Shown here: one piece after another, positions 36,665 to 45,960 of the stretch
How positions within the stretch are numbered: the first letter of the stretch is position 1
How the letters are laid out: the number at the start of each line of letters is the position of its first letter
From: Ruminococcaceae bacterium OttesenSCG-928-A16
GTDB lineage: Bacteria; Bacillota; Clostridia; Oscillospirales; Ruminococcaceae
Direction: 5' to 3'
DNA: 61,932 nt
NCBI GenBank assembly: GCA_030267215.1
Contig: JAJDJP010000007.1
Coordinates: forward strand, 1 to 61,932
The notes under the pieces: model-generated
Databases searched by the model: none
Seen by the model: the letters and a program-made list of their open reading frames with translations, nothing else
What the model was told of the DNA's origin: nothing
Position numbers and translations under genes: made by a program

Positions 36665-37282
36665 TTACATCAGTTGTGCAAAAGCATCTTCGGCCGAGGT
36701 AATGGTATACCCATTGGCGGTAGTTTGCACAGCATCGGCTATTACGTCGATGGCAAAGTTGTTGTTAGGGCCTTCTAGCAAGGCTTGGCCACTGGCATTT
36801 TGTGCTTTTAGGGTTACGGTGTTAAATATGGGTGTAGTAGTGCCACCCACCGGTAGCTCTTGCTGGTAATACACTGTAACCTGCCGGCCGCCCCACGTTT
36901 GGTTTTCGGCCACCTTCCACTCGGGGCTTAAGGCGCCCATCTCAATAAAATCCAGCACATCTTGCTTGCTGTTCAGTACAGCATCGCTAATGGTTATGGT
37001 GGCCCGCACGTAACAAGGCATACTGCCCACATTTTTTACCGATGGATCTTTGTTGACGGTTTGGCCCGGTGCCACCACTTTGGCTTCGCCTGCGGGGGTA
37101 GTCCACTTGCTTTCTAACACTTGAATGGTAATTTCGCCAAAGCTAAAGGTGTTGGTAACCACGCGTTGGTCGGACAAGAAGGCAAGGGTAAACGAAATGC
37201 TTACAATTGCCACCACCAGCGTTAGCGCCAGCACCAGTAAAACGCTGCGTTTGTTAATTTTGCTTACTTTGTTTTCTTTCAT
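36665..37282 (-). CDS. SipW-type exported fibre protein (TasA/camelysin-like) 1
   Basis: A 205-residue protein starting in a 4-bp ATGA overlap with sipW, with GGGGGGAGAAACCG as ribosome site. The SipW-type signal is well kept: ISFTLAFLSDQRVVTNTFSFGEITIQ, the closest of the three to the classical camelysin/TasA pattern. The mature domain has VVAPGQTVNKDPSVKNVGSMPCYVRATI. As the first gene after sipW it is the best candidate for the main fibre subunit or its assembly helper. Confidence 0.82.
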   Translation of the reverse strand: MKENKVSKINKRSVLLVLALTLVVAIVSISFTLAFLSDQRVVTNTFSFGEITIQVLESKWTTPAGEAKVVAPGQTVNKDPSVKNVGSMPCYVRATITISDAVLNSKQDVLDFIEMGALSPEWKVAENQTWGGRQVTVYYQQELPVGGTTTPIFNTVTLKAQNASGQALLEGPNNNFAIDVIADAVQTTANGYTITSAEDAFAQLM

Positions 37283-37908
37283 CGGTTTCTCCCCCCTTTA
37301 CTGTGCACCGCTGCGGTTGCCGGTTTTTTACTGCCCGCTTTGTAAGGTTGTGCTGTGTGCCCTTGTGCAGGGCTTTGGTATGTTTTTGGCATTGTGCGGG
37401 TTTGCCTTTCTTCTTTTTTAATTTGCTTGTGTTTGCTAACAAGGTCTGGCAATACAAGCAATATTACAACCCCCAGCACAACCCACAAAACAGCCAAAAT
37501 GCCGGCCGGCGTGCGTATGCCAGAAACAATGTTGCCCAAAAACGGAATGCCATAACTTACCGTACCGCGGATATTGGCAAATGGAACCGGGTAAAAGTCT
37601 ACATTCGCGTTATTGTCTCCCTTGGTGTAAAACAGCTGGTTTTCGGTGTCAATTTCTAGCACACGGTGGGTTACCAAGGTTTGAAACCCCGCCGCTTCGT
37701 AAGTAACAACATCGCCCACAGCCACCTGCGTAGCATCTACTGGTTTAACCACCACAATGCTGCCTATGGGGTAGGTGGGCTGCATGCTGCCGGTTTGCAC
37801 CGCATACAGCTGGTTGCCGGTTATAAGGGGAATGCCTAGTACAGCTACAAGCGCCAAGGCACAAACAATTACAATTGCGATTAAAACATTACAAACTTTT
37901 TTTAGCAC
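37279..37908 (-). CDS. sipW: Signal peptidase I of the SipW/ER type
   Basis: A 209-residue protein with a GTG start, two TM segments (about 7-30 and 135-158) and the catalytic Ser in AVQTGSMQPTYPIGS. The general base is His rather than Lys (LVTHRVLEI), and the acidic motif is FYTKGDNNANVD; this combination marks the archaeal/ER-like SipW group. SipW releases TasA-type proteins. The three genes downstream all carry the matching signal, so substrate assignment is strong. A basic Gln/Lys/Ala-rich C-terminal tail of about 50 residues is an extra. Confidence 0.93.
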   Translation of the reverse strand: MLKKVCNVLIAIVIVCALALVAVLGIPLITGNQLYAVQTGSMQPTYPIGSIVVVKPVDATQVAVGDVVTYEAAGFQTLVTHRVLEIDTENQLFYTKGDNNANVDFYPVPFANIRGTVSYGIPFLGNIVSGIRTPAGILAVLWVVLGVVILLVLPDLVSKHKQIKKEERQTRTMPKTYQSPAQGHTAQPYKAGSKKPATAAVHSKGGRNR

Positions 37909-37959
37909 TTGTCTCTCTCTTTCTGCTTTGGTGCTACCCTTTTTGCCGGCTTATTTTTG

Positions 37960-37995
37960 GTTTGCAGCCCCGCCTTTAGTAGGGCGGCAAACCAA
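37960..37995 (-). terminator. Hairpin between the giant protein gene and sipW
   Basis: GGTTTGC.GCC / GGC.GCAAACC imperfect stem, 41 bp after the giant gene stop, with few T following on the minus strand. Read as possible attenuation between the giant gene and the sipW part of the block. Confidence 0.45.
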
Positions 37996-38035
37996 GCCTG
38001 CGCCTGGCATATTTAAATAGCACCCGTAGCTTATA

Positions 38036-41000
38036 CTAGCCACCAAAATTGATGGTGAATTGATTGGATACCGCACTGCCGCCCGAGAAGTATTGCTCGT
38101 TACTGTTGGCAAAATTGAACACGGCAGGCGTGGGGGTGCCGCGCACCGCCGAAGCCTCTTGGTTGGGCTGGGCACCAGTGCGCATGGCCGGGTACACAAT
38201 TACATCATACGGGCCTGTAATAACGTCCTTAAACACCGCTGTTCCACTATCAATATCGGTTTTGTAGGTATCGAAATTGTTGCTGCCCTGCAGCGAAATG
38301 GTTTGGTAATGCACCTTGCCGGTGTTGTCCAGCCCTTTGCCCCTAATTTCTACAATAAATTGGGCATCGGCATGGCCAGCCCACAGGCCGGTGGCGTTTA
38401 CGGTTACGGTCAAATCGCCAATAGCGTAGTAGTTACTAATAACAACCGGGCCGTTATTGGTTGTCGCCGTGCGGGGGGTAATCCAGCCGTTGCTGCCTTC
38501 GGTTACCGGCACGCTGGCGTTGTTGTCTCCGCTATAGGTAATGCGGTATTGGCCTGCGGTGGTAACGTTACTTGCTGTAAAACTGTAGTACCCATTGCGT
38601 AGGGCGTAACCGGTGGGGGCCACTTTTTGTACCAAGCGGTAGCCTGCGCGGCCATTGCTCACCTTTATGCCATAAGTGCCATCACCATTGTCTATAATGC
38701 CTTGGGTTTCTATCCAAGCGGCACCAGCTGTGGGCTGCACTTGTAGCACAAATTCTCCGCCAATTAGCAGTTCTTCCACGCTGGGCACGCCGGTATACTG
38801 GTCATGATCGACCAATTTTAGCGGCACGGTGGAGAATACCTTTTCGTTAAAGGCATACACGGCATAATCGCCGGTATAGTTGGGCGGGTTTACAGGTTGC
38901 TGCGGTTGGGCAAAGCTTAGGTACTTTTCGTTATCTTGCTTAACCGTAACCTTTTTAGTAACCTGCTGGCTTCGCTCGCCACTTGTTTCGTCGGTAACCA
39001 TGGCAAGGTCGGCATCTAGCTTAATTGTGTAGCTGCCGGGTGCGCGGGTATAATCTGCCACCGGTGGGTAAGTGCCCGTTTGAACCTGGGCAATTGTATA
39101 ATCTAGCCCGGCAAAGGCATTTACCGACGGATACACCCCAGCTGTGGACGAGGTTGAAGTAATTACCGGGAACTGTGCGGTGGGCAGGGCTACACCATCA
39201 AGGCCTGCGGTTACTGTAAAGCCGCCACGCAGGGGCTCCCAGGTTTCGTAATCCAGCAGTTTCAAATCCAGCACCACTGGTATCCGCTCGTAGTAAATTT
39301 CGGCTTTGCCTTTGTAGTTGGCGTTTACATCGTACAGTTCTTTAAAGGTAACTTCACGCAAAAATCCGTTTTCATCCCACGGGCCATCTGGCGGGGCAAT
39401 GGTGGGGTCTATCGCTGCGGCCGCCAGGTAGCTGGTTGTATCTAGCACCTCGCGCGGTACCGTTACTTTTGCGTTGCCGGTAGCGGGTGTGCCTGCTGGT
39501 TTATCTATCCACAACGCTTCTAACCAAGTAGATTGATCATCTGCGTTGCTGGTATCGCAGGCAATTCTAAACTCTATTTCAGGTAAATCTTTAAACGGCC
39601 AGCCTAGCTGCGCGCCTGCTTTGGGCCGCAAAATGTAACTACCCAAGCGCAATTTATGAAGCGAGAGAACACCGGTATCTGAATCGAACTCCGCAAGGTC
39701 GGTCGTCAGGTTCAACTCCTGCTTGGGGTCCAGGTTTTTAATATACTCGGCAATCGCCTCTTTATCGTTGAAATGATCTTCCTCTTTTAGCCATGCCAGG
39801 TAAGCTTTTTCATCAATCAAGCCTTCTGGGTCTTGCGGGCGGAAGATTAGTTCAAACTCGGTTTCGGGGTTAATGCCATCAATATCGGTTAGGTTTAGGT
39901 TGGCGCCCGAAAGCCAATCGCGCAGGTCCAGTTCCACTTCCATGGTGCGCAAATCTCGTATTTTAACATTGCGGAAGGTGTAGCGATACATCGAGCCATC
40001 GCGGCGGGTGTTGGAATACACCTTGCCGTACCAGTCAGCATCCCGCATACGGGGTACATCGTCGCAGTTGGCAACAATGTTTACGCTGTCAGAGTATCCG
40101 TGAGCAATAAGGCCCATGCGCGGGTTTCCGTCAAGGTCGATACCTGTGCCGGCAGAAATAAGCTTGAGGTCATCTCCGCGGGGGAATTGCCCAGTTCCAA
40201 GGTTATCCCAGCTGTTCCACAGGTTTTCTTCTGTGGGGTCGGAGTTGGTCGAAGTCCACCTATATTGCAGCAACGCTTCGGGTTCTACGCCCATGTTCTG
40301 CCCTATCGCATAAAACTCGGTATTAAACTGGTAAGGTGGCGGGGTGGTAAACACCATGTTAATGGGGTTATAAATTTCGTGAATAAGGGAGTTGGTACCC
40401 CTTATTTCGATGCCACCGTTGTAGCGTGGCCGCCCCGGCGCTTTAAGCGCGGGTTGCAGCATGGGATGGTCATCACCTGAAGACCCCGGGTCAATATCTG
40501 GTTCTATCCAGGTTTCGGCCACTACATAACCGCTGCTGTTGCTGCGGAAAGCTGCTAATGTGTAATTCTCTTTATTGCCGGCAGAAATGCCATTGATGAT
40601 GCCGGCGCCGTAAATAATACCTTTGCGGCCGGTACCCGAAGCACCCCGGGAGGTTAGATAGGTACCAATGTGCAGGCCGTAATCTTCTCCGTAGCCTAAA
40701 ATCATGCTATCGCGGTAGGTGCTGGTTGCACTGCCGTAGCCAATGGAGTTTAGATAGGTGGTAGACTGAATACCAACTTTACCGCCGTGGCCCTCGATAC
40801 GGCCACCACGCTCGGCCCTAATTTGCCCGCCAGAATCACTTTCAACCTCATCACTATCTAGCGCTTGCGAAGAGTTGGCAATGCCCCACTCGCCGCCATA
40901 ACCCTCTATTTGGCTTTTGCCGTAGTAGGCAAATATTTGGCAACCGCTGCCGCCGCCGGTTACAATGCCAGAGGTACCCGGTGCGCCATAGGTAAGGCCA

Positions 41001-44000
41001 GGCACTTGGATATCGCTCATGTTCCACAAGCGAGAACCATTGTTGCCAAGTGTTAGGGTTGGCATTGGCATATCGTCGTAGCTAAAATCATCGGGCAGGT
41101 TTAGCACATCAATGGTGCTGGTCATGTTTTCGTCGGCTATGCCGCCGATACCCACAATGCGGGTATCGTTGCGGTAGGCATAGGTGCCGGTTACTGCCTC
41201 GGAATAAGAGCGGCTGCGAATATGAGAGTTGTAGGCGTAAATGCCGTAGGCTGGGCCACGGGCATAAATTTTGCCGCCGTAATAAGCATAGATAGAGCCG
41301 CGGCGCCCGCCGCTGCCATCGCCCGTATACTCGATACCGGCGCCGGTGGGAGAGCCTTCTTCGTCTACGTTACCTGCTACCCGGCCAATGGCAATAAGCT
41401 GTGCGCCATACCGAATGGAGAGGTTAGAAGCACGTTTTACCAGCTGCACACCATAAGCACCGCCGGTGGCAATAACACGCTGCTGCCCGTCGAACCGTAC
41501 ATCTTGCGTAACAATCAGGCCTTTGCTGGTGTCTTGCGTGCCAATGGCAATAACGGTGTTACCGTTGCGGTAGGTGGTTTGGTTGCTGCTGCCACCCGCT
41601 GTGCGGCGCATAATAATGCCTGCGCCACCGCCTTTGCCATACAGGTTGCCGGCATAGCTATAGGACATCTCAAAGGTATCTACTATCACCACACCAATTT
41701 CGGTGCCGGTTGCTTTTACCCAAGATTTTAGCGGGTTTTCAATCGTTGCTTCGGTGTCCCACTTATTGCGGGTGGGCGCGCCGTTGGTGCCACGGATGTT
41801 AAGCGTGTTGAAACGTGCACCAATTTTAGCATCGTAGGCGCGAATCCACGAGTTATCAAACAAACGAGTGTACGAAGCGTTGCACACAAATGCCTGCGGG
41901 GCAATTTTGGCAGGATCGTTAGTTGTAGCCGCGTTGCCCTTTGCCTCTATGTTAGAGTTATTGTACAGGCGGGTGGTGCTGGCCACATACACAACAGCCG
42001 CAATTTCATTTTTGTATTCGTTCAGCTCTTCGTTTACCACAACCTCGGTATCATCAGGGTCGGTTTCGCCGGGGTCAGTTTCGCCGGGGTCAGTTTCGCC
42101 AGGGTCTTCCGAGCCATCATCTTCGCCGGTGTTCACTGCGTCGTAAGCGCTGCCCTCGGCATAAATACTGGCATCGTTATACATATACAGGTAAGAAGCA
42201 ATGTACAGGCTGCGGCCATGTTGCGCCGTGCTGCGCACATCTATTTTAGAAGTTTTGTACATATACACAGTGCCAATTAAAGCCACGGCGTCTTGGTCAG
42301 ATTCTTGCCGAGTAACTGTAATGTTAGAAGCCTCGTATGTGCCGGTATAACCCAAACGAATGGTATAGCCGGTTGCGCTGGCGCCATCATGGAAGTACAC
42401 GCTGCGAGCCTTGGAGCTTCCCGCGTTTACCGTAACATCGCTATTGTAAAAATAGCTATAGCCCGCATTAATTTCCATTACCGGTAGTTCGCTTGCATTG
42501 GCAGTAATATTAAAATTGCTGTTGGTGATGGTTGCACTACCGCCCATATACAGGGCGCCACCCTTGCTATCGCCAATATCCAAGTTAAAATTGCTGTTGC
42601 GGAAGGTGCCGCCCACGGTGGTAAAATAATAGGCTCTTCCGTCCACGTTCATGGGGGCCTGGGCTGTTACGCTGGCACCCGGCACGGCAGCCGTGCCAAA
42701 AGTGGTGGTGCCGCTTACAAAAAAGCCATCGCCTGTGGTGGTTACCTCTTTTTGATACAGCGCACCGCCGGTATTAATGGTTAAGGTGCTGTTAAGGTAA
42801 GCGCCATTGGTTGCGGTAACATTTTGCAAATTAATGGCAGAAGTACCCGTAAGCGTAACCGCACCCATAAGGCGGGCACCACTGGTGGCGCTGGTAACGT
42901 TGTTTAGTTGCAGGGTAGAGTTATTGGTTATGCCACTGGTGCCACTTACATAAAGGCCGTTGCTGGGCGTTGTAACATTATTTAATTGCACAGATGATTG
43001 GGTTACGGTTAAAACGCCCTGTACATGCACGGCGTTTTCGGCCGCAAGGCCGGTTACGTTGGTGGCATTTAAAGTAGAAGCATTTAGTACCGACAGGCCT
43101 GCATAGGCTTTTACGCCGCTGCCGCCGCCTACGTTTACTGTAAAGCCGCCGTCCAGGCTCATTAGCCCGGCAAACTCTACAGCCGAAAGACCCTCTACAT
43201 TGGTGCCGCGGTTAATACCCCAGCCCGAAGCGTTGCCATTTGCGTTAACAGTTGCATTTCCCTTAAATTGCAGCTGGCCGCTGTAAACAATGGCGTCGCC
43301 ATCGGTGTTATTAATGTTTAGTACGGCGCCCTCTTTGCCGCTGGCAACCTGAAACAGCTGCACACTGGCCGCCGAAAAGCTGGCACTGGTGCCCCCGGTG
43401 CTGCGCCCTTGCATTTGGAAGGACTTAATGGTTACCGGCTGGCTATTGGCAAGCTCTACCGTAAAGTTACGGGTAGCAGTGGTTGTGCCAGCACTATATA
43501 CTATAATATTGGTGTTTTGGTCCATATCGTACACCACCTTGTGCCCATCTAGCGAGTAGGTGGCGTAGTCGTTATCCATAATTTGGCCGGCACCACCGTT
43601 GGCGGTGCTGGGGGTGGGGTCTGCCTGGCTGTACACCCGCAAAAAGCCCTCGCCGGCGGTTGCCGAAGTGCTACCGGTAAGTAGCTCGATAGTAGGCAGT
43701 GCAGCAGCGCGCATTAGGCCACGGGCACGGGGGGCAGCCGCGGTAGCGTCTAGCGGGCCGCCACGCAACAGGCCGGTGTTTAAGGTAATAACACCCAGGC
43801 CATTGGGCTGCACAACAACCGCAACACCATCGGCTGTTTTATCAAAAGCCGTGGTTTCGGTTTCTTCAATGGTAAAATCGGTTACTGTATTTTGCAGTAC
43901 GGGCTCTTCGGGTGTTTGCGGTTGTTCTTCAACCACATCTTGTCCATCGTCTTCACCCTCGGCCGGCAAATCCAAATCAACTGGTTCTTCAGCTGGTTTT

Positions 44001-44899
44001 TCAACTGGTTCTTCAACTGGTTCTTCAGCTGGTTCTTCGGTTGGTTGCTCTTCTTGGGTGGGTTGTTCTATCGGTTCTTCAGCCGGTTGCTCTGCGGCTG
44101 GTTGCTCTACTGGTTCTTCGGCCACTGGCTCCTGAGGCTCCTCTACCTGGGGTTCCTCTGGGGCTTCTGCCTGGGCAGCAAGGGGCATAAATTGCACAAT
44201 GGTCCCTTTTAAAGATAGGTTCATCACACTGCCGGTGGCAGTCTCTTCTTGCTGGGGCAGTTGGGCTTGGTTATTATCTTGTTCGGTTACAACTTCTTCT
44301 GCCGCTTCTTCACTATTTAAAGCTTCTTCGCTCTCTACCGGTAGTTCGGTTATTACCGGGGTGGTTTGGTAGCTGCTAACCGCAGCACTCATTTCGCCAT
44401 TCAGCTGCTCTACTTGCAGCGCAAAGGCGTGCACCTCTTGGGTGGGGTTTACCGTAATTACTACCAGTTGGGGCTCATCGGTTAGGGCAACAAACGCAAT
44501 GCAGCCATCTGGCTCTACCACTGTTTGCAGCAGGGTTTTACCCTCTAACTGGGCCATTACCCAATTTGCCTGGGCTGTGCCAGCCAAAACATCTTCGGGT
44601 TGCACAACCTCTTGCTCTGGCGCAAAGGCAAAGTTGCCGGGGTAGCTTTGCAGCAAAGTCATATCGGGCGCAAGCTCTTGCCGAATAGATGCGTGCAGCA
44701 AATTTACCAACTCTCGTTGGCTATACGAAAGCTGGTGTGTATGCTGTGCATTGCCGGTATCTACCGCGCGGGCATTAAACATTCTGCCCGAAACCACAAG
44801 CACCGAAACGACAAGAAGAGCGGCAGCTATAGAAGCTATCCACTTGCTTTTCCCCTTATTTTTATTGGTTGCAGCTGTTTTTCGCCTGTATTTTCTCAC
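38036..44899 (-). CDS. Giant repetitive cell-surface protein (about 2287 residues)
   Basis: GTG 44899 is preferred (GGGGAGAATACT upstream; the longer frame to 44953 has no ribosome site). An N-terminal TM (about residues 20-40) is followed by an Asp/Glu-Pro rich stretch (EEPVEEPVEKPAEEPV, about 260-330), then from about 380 to 1300 a long series of short beta repeats (LNNVTTPSNGLYVSGTSG, INLQNVTATNGAYLNST) like a right-handed beta-helix adhesin. A GETDPGETDPGETDP linker interrupts it near 950. The C-terminal part has Cna-B/SpaA-like domains (LKLLDYETWEPLRGGFTVTA; LKLVDHDQYTGVPS). No LPxTG is present; it ends in ordinary residues. A large matrix or adhesive protein is inferred. Confidence 0.8.
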   Translation of the reverse strand: MRKYRRKTAATNKNKGKSKWIASIAAALLVVSVLVVSGRMFNARAVDTGNAQHTHQLSYSQRELVNLLHASIRQELAPDMTLLQSYPGNFAFAPEQEVVQPEDVLAGTAQANWVMAQLEGKTLLQTVVEPDGCIAFVALTDEPQLVVITVNPTQEVHAFALQVEQLNGEMSAAVSSYQTTPVITELPVESEEALNSEEAAEEVVTEQDNNQAQLPQQEETATGSVMNLSLKGTIVQFMPLAAQAEAPEEPQVEEPQEPVAEEPVEQPAAEQPAEEPIEQPTQEEQPTEEPAEEPVEEPVEKPAEEPVDLDLPAEGEDDGQDVVEEQPQTPEEPVLQNTVTDFTIEETETTAFDKTADGVAVVVQPNGLGVITLNTGLLRGGPLDATAAAPRARGLMRAAALPTIELLTGSTSATAGEGFLRVYSQADPTPSTANGGAGQIMDNDYATYSLDGHKVVYDMDQNTNIIVYSAGTTTATRNFTVELANSQPVTIKSFQMQGRSTGGTSASFSAASVQLFQVASGKEGAVLNINNTDGDAIVYSGQLQFKGNATVNANGNASGWGINRGTNVEGLSAVEFAGLMSLDGGFTVNVGGGSGVKAYAGLSVLNASTLNATNVTGLAAENAVHVQGVLTVTQSSVQLNNVTTPSNGLYVSGTSGITNNSTLQLNNVTSATSGARLMGAVTLTGTSAINLQNVTATNGAYLNSTLTINTGGALYQKEVTTTGDGFFVSGTTTFGTAAVPGASVTAQAPMNVDGRAYYFTTVGGTFRNSNFNLDIGDSKGGALYMGGSATITNSNFNITANASELPVMEINAGYSYFYNSDVTVNAGSSKARSVYFHDGASATGYTIRLGYTGTYEASNITVTRQESDQDAVALIGTVYMYKTSKIDVRSTAQHGRSLYIASYLYMYNDASIYAEGSAYDAVNTGEDDGSEDPGETDPGETDPGETDPDDTEVVVNEELNEYKNEIAAVVYVASTTRLYNNSNIEAKGNAATTNDPAKIAPQAFVCNASYTRLFDNSWIRAYDAKIGARFNTLNIRGTNGAPTRNKWDTEATIENPLKSWVKATGTEIGVVIVDTFEMSYSYAGNLYGKGGGAGIIMRRTAGGSSNQTTYRNGNTVIAIGTQDTSKGLIVTQDVRFDGQQRVIATGGAYGVQLVKRASNLSIRYGAQLIAIGRVAGNVDEEGSPTGAGIEYTGDGSGGRRGSIYAYYGGKIYARGPAYGIYAYNSHIRSRSYSEAVTGTYAYRNDTRIVGIGGIADENMTSTIDVLNLPDDFSYDDMPMPTLTLGNNGSRLWNMSDIQVPGLTYGAPGTSGIVTGGGSGCQIFAYYGKSQIEGYGGEWGIANSSQALDSDEVESDSGGQIRAERGGRIEGHGGKVGIQSTTYLNSIGYGSATSTYRDSMILGYGEDYGLHIGTYLTSRGASGTGRKGIIYGAGIINGISAGNKENYTLAAFRSNSSGYVVAETWIEPDIDPGSSGDDHPMLQPALKAPGRPRYNGGIEIRGTNSLIHEIYNPINMVFTTPPPYQFNTEFYAIGQNMGVEPEALLQYRWTSTNSDPTEENLWNSWDNLGTGQFPRGDDLKLISAGTGIDLDGNPRMGLIAHGYSDSVNIVANCDDVPRMRDADWYGKVYSNTRRDGSMYRYTFRNVKIRDLRTMEVELDLRDWLSGANLNLTDIDGINPETEFELIFRPQDPEGLIDEKAYLAWLKEEDHFNDKEAIAEYIKNLDPKQELNLTTDLAEFDSDTGVLSLHKLRLGSYILRPKAGAQLGWPFKDLPEIEFRIACDTSNADDQSTWLEALWIDKPAGTPATGNAKVTVPREVLDTTSYLAAAAIDPTIAPPDGPWDENGFLREVTFKELYDVNANYKGKAEIYYERIPVVLDLKLLDYETWEPLRGGFTVTAGLDGVALPTAQFPVITSTSSTAGVYPSVNAFAGLDYTIAQVQTGTYPPVADYTRAPGSYTIKLDADLAMVTDETSGERSQQVTKKVTVKQDNEKYLSFAQPQQPVNPPNYTGDYAVYAFNEKVFSTVPLKLVDHDQYTGVPSVEELLIGGEFVLQVQPTAGAAWIETQGIIDNGDGTYGIKVSNGRAGYRLVQKVAPTGYALRNGYYSFTASNVTTAGQYRITYSGDNNASVPVTEGSNGWITPRTATTNNGPVVISNYYAIGDLTVTVNATGLWAGHADAQFIVEIRGKGLDNTGKVHYQTISLQGSNNFDTYKTDIDSGTAVFKDVITGPYDVIVYPAMRTGAQPNQEASAVRGTPTPAVFNFANSNEQYFSGGSAVSNQFTINFGG
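42058..42115. repeat. 15-bp tandem repeat (DPGET) in the giant gene
   Basis: Near-perfect repeats of TCGCCGGGGTCAGTT encode DPGET units; likely to vary in copy number by slippage. Confidence 0.75.
43980..44135. repeat. Glu/Pro-rich tandem repeat in the giant gene
   Basis: Degenerate 15-bp units (TTCTTCAACTGG, TTCTTCAGCTGG) encode EEPVE/EEPAE; another slippage-prone tract near the N-terminus of the giant protein. Confidence 0.75.
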
Positions 44900-45438
44900 A
44901 GTATTCTCCCCATATCTTATATTTGTTACACGGTGGTACTCCGCACTATACACAAGGCCTGGCGTACAGCCTTAAAGTTTCCTTTTAATATCCACCTCTC
45001 TTTTGCTGTGCTGCCCACATATTTGACTGGGGGAGTGCAAATAAGCAAACAAAACAACAAAAGAGAGTAGGGATAACGTGTGTGCCGCCCAAACATAAAT
45101 AAATTTTGCATAACGCACATTCAACGTGTTTGGGGGTTCACTAGTATAGTGCTCTTCTTTTTTAGTTTTATTGAAACTTTTTTAAATATTTTTATATTGT
45201 ATGTTAACACGTTAAAATTTAAATTTAATTTTTACCAATACAGCGGCTTTTTTGGTTGTTTGCCCTATTTTAATTTACCTGCAAGCAAAAAACAGGCAAA
45301 GTAAAAGCCTAAAAACATTTTTACAAAAAAGTTTAATACCATGCAAAACAGCCATTTATATTAACATGCGTTTTTGCATATTTCAACAGCATTTTTTTCC
45401 GTTTTTTATAATAATTGTTTATTATGCCAAAATTGTGC
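44900..45438. other. AT-rich intergenic region upstream of the giant gene
   Basis: About 540 bp without a credible ORF, strongly AT-rich from 45120 on. It should contain the promoter of the giant gene-sipW block. A TATAGT (minus strand, 44950-44945) about 45 bp before the start is a candidate -10; no clear -35 goes with it, which fits a special sigma factor or activator. Confidence 0.5.
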
Positions 45439-45492
45439 AAAAAGCACACCCCTTTTGCTATGCATTCCATAACAAAAGGGGTGTGCTTTTTG
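45439..45492. terminator. Strong bidirectional terminator
   Basis: AAAAAGCACACCCCTTTTG / CAAAAGGGGTGTGCTTTTT, a perfect 19-bp stem, placed between the xylA remnant and the giant gene upstream region. Confidence 0.85.
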
Positions 45493-45528
45493 TGTTGTAA
45501 CGATTATTTTATGATAGTTATCATCAAT

Positions 45529-45744
45529 TTATGAGAACAAGATGGAATTGATAACACTTTCCAGATATTCTTGCTTACCACTGCCGGGCAAAGCCGGGGC
45601 TTTTAGGCTGGCAGCATAGTCGGCAAGTTCTGCCAAGCTGGTTTGCCCACTGCGAATTTTAGCACCAATACCGCTTTGGTAGCTTGCATAGCGCTGTTTC
45701 ACAAATTCATCAATGCGGCCATCCTCGACAGGGTGCTGCACCAC
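45529..45744 (-). pseudogene. xylA: C-terminal remnant of xylose isomerase
   Basis: About 65 residues match the C-terminal end of xylose isomerase: EDGRIDEFVKQRYASYQSGIGAKI and GSGKQEYLESVINSIL. The remaining more than 350 residues are missing; the homology stops near 45730 and foreign-looking sequence follows. The original terminator at 45439-45492 is intact. I infer that an insertion or deletion replaced most of the gene. Confidence 0.8.
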
Positions 45745-45960
45745 TGCACTGTCATCAACACACTTTTCGAGGCGGGAACCTGATTTTTTTGGCTTCTTCC
45801 CCCGCCACTTACCTGCAAAATTTAACCGCCTCTTTTATACATTTTCTTTTCGCTATTGACAACGTTTTTGCCCAAATTTAGGAGTTGCTGGGCCAGCGCA
45901 ATATACGGCTGAAAATCCCCTCTGGAACCGGAACATAAAATGGTTATCATATTGATTCCC

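Noticed and set aside
42058-44135. CRISPR array suggested by short repeats
   Set aside because: The repeats are contiguous 15-bp coding units without spacers, inside one open frame.
44900-45438. Riboswitch or T-box upstream of the giant gene
   Set aside because: AT-rich sequence without a recognisable aptamer, T-box or specifier element.
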